64,000 nucleotides of DNA from Hedera helix (taxonomy: Eukaryota; Streptophyta; Magnoliopsida; Apiales; Araliaceae): the NCBI GenBank assembly GCA_947179155.2, contig OX359281.1, positions 39,407,967 through 39,471,966 on the forward strand. The letters are read 5' to 3'. Positions 48,373 through 61,483 of this stretch are shown here, in pieces (the first letter of the stretch is position 1; every line of letters starts with the position of its first letter). A program made the translations under genes and the position numbers. Under the pieces are notes generated by a model. The model was not told the origin of the DNA and did not search any database. It saw nothing but the letters and a program-made list of their open reading frames with translations.

Positions 48373-48501
48373 GGAATTGTCATTTTCACAAGCCTTTTTT
48401 GATAGTTCCAGAAGCCCCTCACTCGCATTAGTGTGAAACTCACTATTCATGTGAGAGACCTTGTGGAAACTATTAAAAAGGCTTGTGAAAATAACAATTC
48501 C
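48373..48501. repeat. Foldback hairpin with 34-bp arms
   Basis: GGAATTGTCATTTTCACAAG..TTGATAGTT faces AACTATTAAAAAGGC..GTGAAAATAACAATTCC around a loop of about 60 bases. Probably a small MITE. Confidence 0.7.
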
Positions 48502-49134
48502 CAAAATATATGTTAAAATTATTTGACGTGTCCCAGGTGCATCTGTATCCAACAATTTTTAAATATATCTTGGCATATTTGACAAATGTCGTGCGCTTTC
48601 AGCCATGTTTGTGAATCATAGCAAGTGGATGTTTATGTTGGAAGGTTGTATTCATTAGATAATATACTAAGAGTTAAAAGCCAGATATTATTGCGTCTGT
48701 TATTACTCTTTAGATTTTCATGATATTTCCTAGATCAGTTGTAAGTCATTGTAGATTTAATTCAAAACTATGGGCTACTAACTAGAGTAGGAAGAAGTAG
48801 GAAGCCTTCAGATGTAGCTCCTTGGTGCTTAGTATGGTGCATTTGTGAGAGCAGAATCAGTGATCATACAAGGGTGATGTGCTGTCAATGTACGTGGAGA
48901 ATATTTTAGATATCATGATCTGGTCTGGTTGGATGACAAGATAACCCCAATTTTCATATGATTTACATGCTAAAAAAAATTTGAACATCATGTTTCGGTT
49001 GGATGACAATATAAACTCATCTTCATATCAGGGGGGAGGGTGAGGGGGAGGGGGGGTGGGGAAGAAGAAAGAAATGAACCAGATAACAATAACCAGATAA
49101 AACAGACACGGAGATGCAATTATCAGTACCAGGA
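48502..49134. other. Spacer and probable 3' UTR of the SUMO-like gene
   Basis: No gene is seen. A G-rich run lies near 49031-49060. Confidence 0.4.
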
Positions 49135-52100
49135 TCAGCTTGACTTCACATGCACTTCAATGATGTCATTGTCCTCCATCCCAAGGTCGACAGGTGTAGC
49201 TGTGGGACTAATTTTATCGCCATCAAAACAAAAGGCTAAGTTTAGCATATCAAGTTTAACTTTGTCAGCATATATCTTGAAGAGCCTCTCGAACTTATCA
49301 TCCTACATGAATAAGATGATCTCTATTACAAAGATATAGTTTAATAACTCATACGCACCAAGGTAACAGTTACAAATGATAAATAATGCAAATTCCTACA
49401 GCAGAATAACATAGTGTAGGATATAGGGCAAAATACTAATATGTTAGAAGAAAACATAAGATACTCTCTCTGTTCCAAAATTAAAAATACATTTTTATTT
49501 TAACACTATAAAGTGACATGATGCTCTTAATTTGTCATTACTTTTTAACTATCATTTTCAATATTACACCACCACAACCGAATTCCTAGCTAATACTAAG
49601 GCTATATTTGAGAGCATAAAATTATACTTAAAAGTCGTTGTTTTACAAATGTATATCTAATTTTGGAATGAAGGGAGTACATCATACATGTGTCATCCAT
49701 GTCTTAATTCTTAAAAGATGTAAGCTCAATGGTTAAATTGAATAATGTATCCCAAGCCAAACAGATACGGGGTACATATATAGGTGAAGTTCCTAGGAGA
49801 GTAGTAAGCGCTCTAAATTACCCCAGTATTAAATTACTAATGTGTGGGTGTAGAGATTGAGTTCAAGCAGATATATCATTCAGCAAGGTTCACATGAGAC
49901 TACTATTATGGTTATTGACTAAATAACGTTACCTAAATCCACCTAATTACATACAGAAGTTTTGTTACTCATTAACCTACTGGTTGTTTCAGTTTTGCTT
50001 GCACAAATTGCATAGAATTGGGAAAGAAAAAGCCAATATCTGACAATTACTTCCTTTCAAGCTGCTCAATAGTATCACACCAATTGAAATTAGATGCAGA
50101 AATGTTATGGTAATGCAGTAATTAATTCAAACAAACTTTCTGCAGAGAGGTATATACCATGTACACCCGAAAGTTCTTAAGTCCATCCTTGTCCTGTATT
50201 GAAATTATTATTTTAGCTCTTTCGCAAGGAGGGTTTGATGCCGGCTTTGACTGAGGTTCTGCTACACTATCTAAAGAGAACTGCAGTGAAGCGCTAAGAT
50301 CTCTTTTGCCAGACTCTTCAAAAGTTCGCATCGCATTTTCAGCTGATCGAGCACATGACAACAGCTCCTGCTTCTTCAACCTATCAACACGTGCACAAAC
50401 ATAAGGACAAATCTGGAACAGCAAATGAGGTATCAAATCTTCTAGACTAAAGTTTAAAAGTAGCATAAAAAGGTAGACAAAAAGTCAAAAACCTAGAGTT
50501 ATAAACAAAAACTACTACTTTCCCCCCAAAATTAGGAGAAAAAGGAATAAAATAAAAAAGCTCTAAAACTAAAAAGGAAGGGATAGTATTCTTCCTCCAC
50601 AAAGGAAAAGGACTAATATATGACTAATGACTAAATTAAAGATGCATGAGGTCCAATTTAGGAACGATAATAACACAGTATCTAGAGAACATTACAATAT
50701 TAATTTAGCCAAATAAAAGAGAATATTACAATATTAAGCTCAGGGAGCACACGAACCAAGAGACATTCCTTATGTATAATCAGCATCAGTTTCAAGCATA
50801 TCATTCTCATTACTCAAGATCATTTTTAATGATATATTGATATACTAAGCAGAAGATCAATGAACTCAAGATTGTGAGAAACTAGGGAAAAAAGTAAAAA
50901 CACTCGTGTATTTCTAGTTACTAGACCAACAGATAAGTCTAGTATGAGTGACTACTGGAATAGAGAATGAATAAAAGCTCTCAGGCATAGGCAAAAATGT
51001 AGTGACCTAGGTAAGGTCATAACTGGCAGCTTATGACAAGCTTTAAAATGTACCAAGTCAGTTATGGGAGAATAACTACTGGTTCAAATGGAACATGAGG
51101 AACTTCCTAGAGATCAGGCAGAATCTGTCAAACCTCCTTAGGCTCACAGATATACCCAGTCTAAAGAGTACTAGAGAAAGTACACTCCATATTCTTCTTA
51201 GCGACAACAAGTCTCTCAAGACTGTTGCACCTATTGAAGCAAATGGCCAACAATGTATAAATCACATTAAATACTGAGAAAGGCTGATGGGACTCCCCAG
51301 CTTCAGAAGCCAAATGATTCAGGTTACAGTCACCCCTATCTAGATTCTTTTGGTAGGCATAAGGCATCCTTTAACTATAATGCACTCAGCTCATTGAAGT
51401 TTAATCAAATACTTTCATTTAATGACCAAATCATTAAGTATTTCAGAAAACATCACTTTCTATTGGATTGTGATGAGATTCACGACAATTCTGCAAAATA
51501 AAAAATTCTTAATCAACAAAGAACTATGTTAACAGTGTTTATTAGTTGAATAAATATACAGAATTGACTGATTATACAACAGCCATTAACCAATATCAAG
51601 GCGTCCACAATTGCATCAACCTTTACCAGAACATCCTCTGAGAAGACAGGGTTCCTCCAGACTAAAATAAAACTTTTGATGGTATAGGTAATCAAAGATC
51701 TTAAAAGTCAGCCAATATAGCCCTCTACTGAATTTAATATTAAAAAAGAAGGTATTAAAAAATTGATAATCACGGACACTCCTGCACACACAAAAGCAAA
51801 CATAAAACCAAAAGATTATTTTTTTTTTTCCGGGTCTTCTCTACTTCATCCATAATATGTTTGTAGAGAGAAACTTTTAAGCTCAGACAGACAACTTTGA
51901 AAAACACAAAGTATCCCTAATGAACATATCATGACACTGGCATGGCTATGTGATCTTTATTTGACACAGACGCACACAGGCATATCCAATATAGGGGGCT
52001 AATATTAACCACCAGCAGGAAGGGAAAAAAGAAGCTACATATGTAATGGATATAGCCATGTAAGCAACCCAAAATTGCCAGATTATATTATTTCCCTGCC

Positions 52101-53090
52101 AACAGTAAAAACCATATCCCATCTTAATGAATGAACTGGCTGCCACTACATTTTTCTGTCCTATTCTTTATCAATTTATAAAATCGTGGCAAAATAGTAG
52201 ATAACATAGTTAGACAAACTTCAACACAAATGAATTCTCACATACATTTAATATCCTAGTTTCTGAATAGCAGAGATTCTGACAAGTTGACGACTGCAAA
52301 GAAGAATAATGCATCCTATGGAAGTTCACATTATAGTCCAACTTAACAGTTCACATGAAATCTTAATTATCAGCAGGCCTTAAATTAAAAGAAACAATAA
52401 AAAATTCACAAAAAGTAGCAATCATAATAAACTTCAAGCATTTGATTATAAACCATCCTACACCACCCCAATTACAATATACCTAAGCTCCTTCAAGGTT
52501 GAATCCTCGATTCGATTCTGAGTATCAATTGAAATTTTTGAGGGCGGAGGCAGCCAGTCCTCCTCATTGTCCTCACAGTCAACAATTTGTATGCCTTCCC
52601 CGTTAATTGGTTCCTTTTCAGCCTAATTCATATAACCAGATTTATGATATTTTTATAACATAAATCTAAATAAAAAAAAAACAAAAAAAAACTAGAGCAT
52701 AAATTACTATCTCTATCAAAATTCGAATACAGTAACATAATAAATGGGCTATGATACTCACAACAGATAATTTCCGTCGTTTGGAAAGAAAAGCTGGGGA
52801 AGAATCGTCATCTGGAAATTCAAAAAGTTGACAGTAAATACAACAAATTCAAATTTGTATGAATAATCAGAGAGAGAGGGAGATAAAACAGACCATCTAA
52901 GCATACAGGGTCGAAAGGCTGGACCCGACTGTAATCAAATAGAGGCTCGAGTTCTTCTGTAGATTCGGACTGTAAAATTTGACAGCTAAAGCAAGTTAAA
53001 AGTTTTTGAAACCCTAGAGATTGAGATTTATTTTTGTTGAAATTATCAATAATCCAGATGATTAATTAGAGGCCAAGAAAATCGCACCAT
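49135..53090 (-). CDS. Rad60/NFATC2IP-type SUMO-like domain protein
   Basis: Six exons by GT-AG sites: 53088-53090 (start codon only), 52894-52969, 52762-52811, 52483-52622, 50158-50380, 49135-49302. The exons sum to 660 bases (219 residues) in one frame with no stop. It starts SESTEELEPLFDYSRVQPF, a conserved plant opening, then a basic KRRKL patch (possible nuclear signal, residues 37-41), the acidic EDNEEDWLPPP block (about 60-70) and a C-terminal ubiquitin-fold domain (about 146-217). That domain has IIISIQDKDGLKNFRVYM, FERLFKIYADK and ends LGMEDNDIIEVHVKSS, as in SUMO-like domain 2 of Rad60/NIP45. There is no diglycine, so it is not conjugated. Relatives bind the SUMO E2 and support genome stability. 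The first exon is the least certain part, since its donor (ATG|GTGCGA) is weak. Confidence 0.87.
49464..49677. mobile_element. Stowaway MITE in the last intron of the SUMO-like gene
   Basis: Ends CTCTCTCTGTTCCAAAATTA and TAATTTTGGAATGAAGGGAG are inverted, flanked by TA. It is related in sequence to the MITE at 37865 (AAAATTA..ATACATTT). It lies wholly within the intron 49303-50157, so the coding sequence is unaffected. Confidence 0.8.
50381..52482 (-). other. 2.1-kb intron of the SUMO-like gene
   Basis: Bounded by donor CTTAG|GTATAT and acceptor GTTGATAG|GTTGAAG. It contains no gene, only ordinary AT-rich sequence with chance ORFs. Confidence 0.75.
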
Positions 53091-53494
53091 TATCGAACCA
53101 CCTCTGCTATATCTCTATCGTTCCTTTTCCGTTCTGTCTATATGGGAGTGGTGCAGGGACTCCAGTTGTCCCGCCTAAACAACCCAGCTCCTATACGTAT
53201 TAAATACCACTGAAATGTAAATTTAATATTTTTATAAAAAAATCCATGTAAATGTCAGATTTATTTACTATTTAGGTAAAAAATATTCTAAAATTATTAT
53301 TTTTATTTAAAAAATATTAAATTTTAAAAAATAATAATAAATTTTTTTATATATAATAACAAATTTATATTCACATTAAATATATAAAATTTGAATATGT
53401 TAAAATAAAAGCTCGCATATTATATTTTATTTTATTATATACATATTATTTTTTATTTCTTGATGCTAGAATCAACCACTTCTATTAATTACTG

Positions 53495-54804
53495 CTGGGA
53501 AAAAGGGTAAATATCCAATTATGATTGTTTATTTTTAAGTATTTGATCATTAAATTTTAAAAAAATTATTTTAACCAATTAAATTAATTAAAAAACTTTA
53601 ATTCAGCCATTATGCTAAATTTATGTAACATTCATCAAATTGATTCACAGGTTTTCATACATGGCAAGAAAAAAATAAGTAAAAATTAAATAAAAAATGA
53701 TGTGGCCAATCTGCACTGATAATATGGGAAAATAAAATTGAAAATTACACATAAGAAAGAAAAAAGGAAAAGAGAAGATGTATCGTCGGCATCCACCGGA
53801 ATCCACCATCATCATCGGCACCAACCTTCTCATATCCGTTCGAGGCTGCCCAGATCAGCTAAAGGGTTTCTTGAAACCATCGCCTCACACAATCAGAGAC
53901 CACCTGTGACAGCGACGAACTTCTTTTGTAGCCACTACTGTCTTCCATCTTTAAGAACTTCGGCCTCTTCAATTCACCGCCGGCCCCAAGCGAAGTAGAC
54001 GCATTTTGTGATATGTTTTTTTAGCATTTTGGAGAATTTATTGATAAGCTGAGCCGGTGGCGTCGTGGGCACCAATGATCCGTGTCATCCTAAAAGAATA
54101 AAAAGGAAAAACAAAAATGGAGAAGAATGAGAAGAAAATCCTAAAAAACTTCAAACCAAAACTAGCCAAATACAACGATTAAAGCTCAACAACCACTGAA
54201 TTTTGTTCATTAACCATTACTGAGCAAATTGGGACTGGATTCAACACCATCCGAACTTAAAAAGGAATCAAAACCATCACTGAGGAACTACTTTATTTTT
54301 ATTTGTAGGCTTAGATATTATCTAGCCCTTTTTTCTTCATCAAATCAAGTCTACATGACTTCCAATCAACTCCAAATTAGTAATTTTATCAATTAATTGC
54401 ATCAATTTATCCTTTAAACTCGATTATAGTGTGTTTAGTGCTTTGGGTTTGATGGAGATGAAGAATGATTTTGATGAAGAAGAAAAAAAAAACAGATTAA
54501 GAAGATAGTCATATTTTTTTTATTTTTTTTTAAAGATTTATTATTATTCTCTTAACATGTAACTAATGTTTTTTTTTTTTTTTTGAAATTGTAATTATTT
54601 TTTTGCCATATAAGTATTGTTTTCACTTTTGTATTTAGTTTCTTCCGCCACGTAAATAAAAATTTGATGTCGTTTAATGTGTCTAACATAATGGTTCAAT
54701 TACAAATTTTTAAATAATTTAATGGGCTAATTATATATTTTTAAAATTTAATAGTTAAATGTTTAAAAATGGACAATTACACTGAGATATTTGCCCTTTT
54801 TGCC
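53495..54804. mobile_element. Mutator-like element with 140-bp terminal inverted repeats
   Basis: The arms begin CTGGGAAAAAGGGTAAATATC and, inverted from the other end, GGCAAAAAGGGCAAATATC. They stay alignable for about 140 bases (TTAAATTTTAAAAA, CCATTATG). The exact direct repeat AATTACTG (53487-53494 and 54805-54812) flanks it. Long inverted repeats favour a Mutator-like class, although an 8-bp duplication is one base short of the usual 9. The interior is less AT-rich (about 53770-54100) and holds an 86-codon ORF with no recognised domain, so this could be a gene-carrying Pack-MULE. No transposase is seen. It lies about 400 bases upstream of the SUMO-like gene. Confidence 0.75.
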
Positions 54805-54812
54805 AATTACTG

Positions 54813-55889
54813 TTACAAACTAACTTAATCCATACACCAACACCGAAGTCATGTGGTCTTGGTCCATAATTAATAACAGTAGAAAATCCATATATTAAAT
54901 GTCCAAGACAGTAAAATCATTTTGTCTGTGTATATATATACCCACGAAATTATCTTTGTAGTTCCACATAGGCCTGTCGTATGAATTATGTAACCAAAAC
55001 TTGCTTAATAATAAGTTTTCTATAACATGTATAATAATTAACTACTTATAATAAACCAATCAATTAATTTGTGGGACGAAATTCTACTAAAGTATGTGAA
55101 ATATTAATTCCCCCATGCACGTGTTGAATATGTTATAGTTGAAAAATCGCAAAAAAAATAATTACAATAATGGTACGGTATACGTTAGGGTTTGTATTTA
55201 TTCATTTAAAATTAAGATGAGAATTAACATTATATGCGAATGCGATTAAGTGTATAAATTCACTTTATGCATACATCTTAGCTTTTAACTTGAATCATTA
55301 TTCAGAAAAGAATATATCTTAAAAGCATACAAAAGTTGTCAATTATTGAATTTGTTTACACGTTCAGCTATCGATTTGAACGTAAACTTGTACATAAAGA
55401 ATCATCAAAAAGTACTTGACTGCTTGGGCAGCCGAGAGATACCACTAGTGTGAGAGAAAATATAGGCTTTAAGATATGTCAACAATGGAGGTAAGAAGTA
55501 TTTAATAGATTAAAATATTATGTGTACCTCTATTGTTTATCTTGTATTTATAGTATATTGTTTATCTTGTATTTATAGTATACGCTCTGCTTAACAGGAT
55601 CATGAATTTTAATGGGAATCAAGTAGTAGAAACTCTGTTGAAAAAGGTAATTGTTATGCCAATTTGTACTAAACAAGGTAACTCCAATATCAACTAGTGT
55701 TGTATATGGTAACTAGTTAGTATCCGAAGTGATAAGACAACAAACTCAAACATGTCGGACTTAGGAGTCTCATGTGTGCACGCTAGGCTTAATGAGCTAT
55801 GAGGATAAGGTCCAATACGAGCAACCCATTTGCACTAATAAATATGCAGTCCAATATTTCTTCCACTTCTTCAACATATGAAATGAGGT
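54813..55889. other. Gene-free spacer
   Basis: AT-rich. A short direct duplication (TATTGTTTATCTTGTATTTATAG, two copies) lies at 55530-55582. No gene is seen. Confidence 0.4.
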
Positions 55890-56360
55890 GGAAGAGTAGA
55901 TATGAGGCTTTGGGAGTCCAAAGACTGCAACAACCGAATAAGGGAATGCTTTTGGGTGTCAAGAAGGCTTCAAACCAAATAAATAAAGCTTTATGGAGCC
56001 AATAAGACATCAAACCGAAGAGATGAAGCTTTCCGGAGCCAAGAAGGTTTTCAGACCGAAGATGTAAAGCTTTCGGGAGTCTAAAGTAATACTTCTTTCG
56101 AGAGACTAAAGAAAGTGTGCTTTCGGGAGTTCGAGGACTATAAGGCTGAAAAAAGTATATGTTTTCGGGAGTTTGAGGATTATAAGGCTGAAAAAAGTAT
56201 GTTTTCGAGAGTCCAATGACTACTAAGAGTAAAGAAATACTGCTTTCGGGAGACTAAAAAAAGTATACTTTCAGGATTCTAAGGACTACAAGATCGAAGA
56301 AAGTATGTTTTCGGGAGTTCGAAAACTTCAAGACCAAAGGTAGAAAGCTTTTTAAAACTG
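55890..56360. repeat. Irregular tandem repeat, TTTCGGGAGT units
   Basis: About nine copies of a 40-56 base unit built on GCTTTCGGGAGTCTAAAG or TTTTCGGGAGTTTGAGGA followed by AAGGCTGAAAAAAGTATG. It adjoins the gypsy pol remnant and may be part of that element's 3' non-coding region. Confidence 0.65.
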
Positions 56361-56649
56361 ACCTGAAAGCTGCCGAAGCTGTTACCAAAGCAATTTTCTC
56401 TTTATTTGAATGTAAAAATAAGATTTCCGCAATACCATTTTCTTTTCTTCTTCTTGTGATGAATAAGTTTTGTATTTATTATACTATTTGATAGCATGCT
56501 AATACTTAGGCCTTTTTGCCGCCCGACCTTATCTGATATAATTAAAGGTAAAGCTCGAAAGCAATGTAATTGATGTAGTAGATCAAAATAGAGATAGAAC
56601 AATATCACTAAGATAAAGTCATTATTTGAAGAAGCATAATATATCGGTT

Positions 56650-58360
56650 GAAATAACTTCATAAGTATTAAACCGGCCAATAGAGGATCCTTATAATTAT
56701 TGTCAAAACTTCCTACTAGAGATGACTAATCCATATGCCAGTTTCTCAAGGTTTGGTTACCTAGTTTCGTCATCTCGAAGAGCATGACTAACATAATAAA
56801 TCGATTTTTGTCCTTCAGATCTTCTCGGACTAAAACGGATTCAATACTTAGAGGATTCACTGATAAATACAAATATAAATCCTCTTTGGGCAAAGCTCTA
56901 GACAATATCTGGAGAGGAGATATACTTTTTGATCTATTCAAAGGCTTCTTGACAATTTTTGGACCACTGAAAGATTTTTTTGGTTCTAAGCTCCCTTTAA
57001 AATATTAAGGAATGGGAAACACTTTTCAGTAGATCTGGCCACAAACCGTCGAAGAACTGTTAGTCTTCCTATCAATCTTTGCACTTTTTTGAAGTTCTTT
57101 AAGGATTGTATGTTGGGTATAGCCAATATCTTTTCGGGATTCACCTCAATCTCTCTTTGACTAACTCTGTAACCCAAAAATTTGCCTGACTTGAGACCAA
57201 AAGTGCATTTGGTGGGATTAAGCCTCATGTTGTAAAGTCGTAAGTTTTAAAAACATTCTCTAAAATCAGTCAGATGGTCTTTGGTCTTTATTCTCTTGAC
57301 TATCATATCATTCACGTAGAGCTCTATGTTTTTACCTATCTAATCCCTGAACACCTTGTTCATCATGCGCTGGTAAGTGGCTTCAACGTTGATAAGGTCA
57401 AAAAGCATGACTCTGTAAGCATATATGGCTCAATAAGTGATGATGACTGTCTTTGGGTTGTCTTTGAGCTGTCTTTAATCCACATTCCAATATGATTATA
57501 GTTGAAAAATGCATCAAGAAAGCTCAATATTGTATGTCTAAAAGTGGAGTCTATCAACTAATTGACACATGGAAAGGGATAACAATCTTTCTGGCATGCT
57601 TTGTTCATATTGATGTAATCGATACACATCCTCTATTTTTCGTTGTATTTCTTAATGAGCACCACGTTGGCGAGCCATTCTGAGTAGTCAATCTAAAAAA
57701 TAAATTCTATTGCAAAAGTTTGAAAATTTTCTTGTCAATTACCTTATGTCTCTTAAGGGCTATGTTTCGGCGCTTCTGCCTGACAGACTTTACATGAGGA
57801 TTAACACTTTGGTTGTGAATTGCTATGCTCTCATTTATCTTTGGCATGTTAGTTGGAGTCCATGCAAAAATGTCTGAGCAATCCCACAGAAAGGCAATTA
57901 GGCGATTTCTAAAATTTGCTTGTAATCTGAGCCCAATCTCCATTGTTTTCTCATGATTATTCGGGAACAATTATATCTCCTCGGTCTCATCGATAGACGT
58001 TGTTATCAGTTTTACACCTCTTTCCGTAAAGGGTTCCATTTATATTTTTATGGTCTATTTTTTGTTTGTTGTGAACCCTACGAAATTAGCCTGGATAGTT
58101 TGGAGATAGCACATTCAGGACATATCTTGATCTCCAACGACTTCCACAATCATATGCTTAGTTGGGAACTTCATTTTCAAATGAGAAATAAAAGTGATTG
58201 CTTTGAGTACTGATAAGATGGTCCTCCTTAAGATGGCATTATAATTATTTTCAACATTGATCACATAGAATTTTACCATTAAGGAAGACTATTGTGAGGC
58301 TAAAAATTACTGGCAGCTCAATTGTTCCTACAAAGGGAGACTAGAGCGTTGCCAAAGTCG
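56650..58360 (-). pseudogene. Ty3/gypsy pol remnant (Tat/Athila-like)
   Basis: The minus strand runs in order through: the protease tail (about 58340-58120, FVGTIELPVIF and YNAILRRTILSVLKA); the link to reverse transcriptase (57970-57707, SDIFAWTPTNMP and VRQKRRN); the reverse transcriptase core (57690-57270, SFLDAFFNYNHI); its C-terminal part (57228-56986, LNPTKCTFGLKSGKFLGYRV); and the start of RNase H (56941-56726, LYLYLSVNPLS and VLVRED). The catalytic YVDD box reads YVND (57301-57318). Frameshifts and stops separate the blocks. Integrase and LTRs are not seen. The element is dead; the clade is inferred from wording such as FAWT..MP and KFLGY. Confidence 0.88.
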
Positions 58361-58550
58361 TAGATAGGCGTATATATATATATACAAAGACCTTCTCCAG
58401 CGAACTAATAAAGCGGACCAAATACGTACTTTAGGTTAAAAGCACACGCTAGTTGCAATATGCCGGGTATGGTGTAGAAAATGGGTTGGGAATATAAAAA
58501 AAACAAAAACATCAGCTTTATTTCATCAAACCACATCTCTGTAACTCTTC

Positions 58551-58670
58551 TCTCTCTCATCTTTCTCTCTCTCACTACGAGTATATTAATTTAGTACCAA
58601 ACTCGGCCAAATCAACAAGGCTCCGGCAAGTTCCGACTCTCTCTCTCTCTCTCTCTCTCTCACGGCGAAG
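58551..58670 (+). other. Probable non-coding first exon of the FAR1-like gene
   Basis: A CT-rich stretch with a pure CT run (58637-58660) ends CACGGCGAAG|GTAAAG, a good splice donor. The matching acceptor would be CGTGCAG|GTT at 61480, just before the FAR1-like ATG. CT-rich leaders with an intron before the ATG are common for plant FRS genes. An independent gene fragment cannot be excluded. Confidence 0.4.
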
Positions 58671-59450
58671 GTAAAGCTCCTTAACAGTATTAATTTGATG
58701 GAGTTAAGTTTCTAGCGTAAGAAATTTAGGGTTTACATATGTTTGTTATTGACTTGAATTATTATGCTTTGGCTGCAAGACCGAAGAACTCTTTAACAGA
58801 GGATAATGTATAATTTGATGACGAGGTCATAAATTCTATTTGTTTGGTATGAAATTCAATACATGCCTGCTTGGGTCCAATCCAGAAATTTTCTAGCAAC
58901 ATGTTTATAATTATGATGATGGATAACAACATGTTGACAATTAGAAATATTTTCAAGAACCAAACAATATCACTATGAGCTGGGTTTGGGGCCACAAATG
59001 TTATATTAAAGTTTATCTTCTTCCTGCCAATGAGTTCTGAAATAGTTCTAAACACAAATGTTGTACTTGTATTTAGGTTATAGCTATGTATTGTAAAACA
59101 AATTTATATATTTTCTAAGAATAGATGTTATGTGATAACTGGCAATGTTATGCGTACTTAGTCTCTTGACTTTACTAGCTAAGTCTTCTAATTTTCATCA
59201 TTTTTAATTAACAATTCCAATGGATGAACTCAACAAACAAAAGGAGAGCATTTTCCCTTACTTTTTTTCTAGGTCTTTTAGAATACATTGCTTTTCAATT
59301 AGGTGCAGGGCCACTATTTCTTTAATTACCATTTTTCCAGAAGTAAAAATTATATAAATTCAAATAGCAAAAAAAAAAAAAAAAAAATTTGAAAAAGAAG
59401 AAACAAAAAAAGGTCATATGTAAATCAATAGACATGGTTTTCCTAATAGC
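58671..59450. other. Probable leader intron, left part
   Basis: No gene is seen. A homopolymeric A run lies near 59369-59389. Confidence 0.35.
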
Positions 59451-61287
59451 TGAAAGTAGTATGCCCTCAAGCCAATCACATTTGATGTGATAAGCATATA
59501 CATTGTAATCTTGTTCGTTTATTAATAAAAGAATCAAGGCATTTCTTTATTCATGATTAATTACTTGAATTAATCAAATGGATAAACACATAGTTTTTGA
59601 GCAATGCTTTTAGAACCATGATGAGGATCATGCTAATGAGATCTAAATTCAAGATAAGTCAAAACTAAAATTGTTCCTAATCGTTGGATCACTAAAAAGG
59701 GGATTAGTAGATCCGGATAAATTGGTACATACTATGCTTGCTCTTATGAAGAGGATGATTGATCTCATAATCATTTGTGTAGAGACACTAAAACAAGTAT
59801 GTAGGTGCTTATTAGAGAATAAGTTCACTGAACGTGACTCGCTCAAGGAACACCTAATGGAGTCTTACTTGTCTGTCAATAGGAGTTCCTTTTGTGATAG
59901 TAGTACAAGTGATCATTGGACTTGAGATCATCATAGTATCTTGTATATGATGAATTATGTTTTGACATATTCCTTAAAACCTTTAGGGTGTATCAAAGGG
60001 TATGATCGGATATAATAAGTCATATATGGAGATAGGTGAATGATCAACAAAGAATCTACCACTTCTAGTAAAAGAAGAGAATGTCCTATGCGATTCGATA
60101 AATGACAACTCAGTAGTTATTGGCCAAGGCATAATGAAAATTAGAAAGTAGTTTCTAATTTACATTAATTAGAGTTATTTATTTAAGGATCGAAATACAT
60201 ATAATCAAATAAAATAAGACTTGACAGTTATACCATGTCTTATATTTGATTGGGACGTTGTGAGGTAGAAGGATTGAATTGTACGGTAACTATTCGCTGA
60301 ATAGGTTCTTTTGTGATTCAATGTTGAAATCTATATTATCTGGAAAGTCGTTGATCGCTAATGGGGCTTACCCTTATTATGGAATAAATATTATTTATTT
60401 AAATGAATTAAATAGTTTGATTTATTTATATAAATAAGATTAGAATAGTTCTAATTAATTTATTCTATAACCGATTTAATATAGAGAACCTAAAGGGTCA
60501 CACCGCAAAAGGAAAATAATTATTTAAGAAGTAAATGACATAATTGTAATAATGAATTAAGTATATTTAATTTATACTATGTGGATAGAATAAATTAAAT
60601 AGCTTAATATTTATTATTTAGTATTTTGAAAATACTAATTATAAATTAATAAGAGCAGTCTTATTATTATTATTACTATTATCATTATTTTTTAGTTCCT
60701 AAATGGTTTAGGAATTAATTAATAAGAGTACTCTCATAATTAATAATTAAGTTCCTAAATAGTTTAGAAATTATAATTATTATATTAAATCAATTAAGTT
60801 CCTAATTAGATTAGGAGTTTAATCAAAAACCATATTCCTAAAGGTGTTATGAGGGTTTACTAAATCTATAAATAAGAGAAGTTTTATTATGGATTAAGGT
60901 TACACACATACACTTACATAAATCTTTGGAAGAGTACTCACATATTCTCTAGAGAGAGAAAAACTAGGGTTTGCCATCACCCACTTCTTGAATTATTATT
61001 ATTCCTTGGTGGATCACCTCTAGAGGCCAAACACTTGGGTGGCTAACATTGATCATTGGAATTCAATCGGTGAAATTTAAGGAGAACGCGAAGGATTTGG
61101 AGGTGAACTTGTACCCGTTGAAGCTTTGAGTTCTACAAGGGTATATCTCTAACTTCTTCTTTATTAATTAATAGTTGCGCATAAATGTCGATCCTGGATT
61201 ATGGTTTGTAAATTTTTGAATTTGATTTTACCATGCTTCCGCTATTTTGTGCAATTTGATTGCGTCTATGAATATTACAAACCAACA
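59451..61287 (+). mobile_element. Candidate solo LTR, Ty1/copia-like
   Basis: Runs from TGAAAGTAGTATGCCCTCAA to ATTACAAACCAACA (TG...CA). The flanking 5-mers are ATAGC and ATAAC, one mismatch from a target duplication. The overall texture matches long copia LTRs as I remember them: GTTCGTTTATTAATAAAAG early, long non-coding body, and CCATGCTTCCGC near the end. There is no primer-binding site or pol. Inferred, not proven. Confidence 0.45.
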
Positions 61288-61320
61288 ATAACATCCACTC
61301 ACCAGCATAATATATTTAAC

Positions 61321-61342
61321 ATACACACACACACACACACAC
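61321..61342. repeat. CA microsatellite
   Basis: ACACAC run of 22 bases. Confidence 0.9.
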
Positions 61343-61483
61343 ATAAACAAAAACACATACATATAGCTACATTAGCACATGACGACATTAGGTAAAAAAG
61401 GAACCATTCCTACTTAGGATAAAACTTCTTGTTCTACAATGTCTTATATATTTTGCATTGATTTTAATTTAATCGTGCAGGTT

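Noticed and set aside
55789..56013. ORFs on both strands near the TTTCGGGAGT array
   Set aside because: Opposite-strand ORFs over the same repetitive sequence with no known motif.
59671..59925. 84-codon ORF within the candidate solo LTR
   Set aside because: It falls in the long non-coding body of the LTR-like sequence and has no domain.
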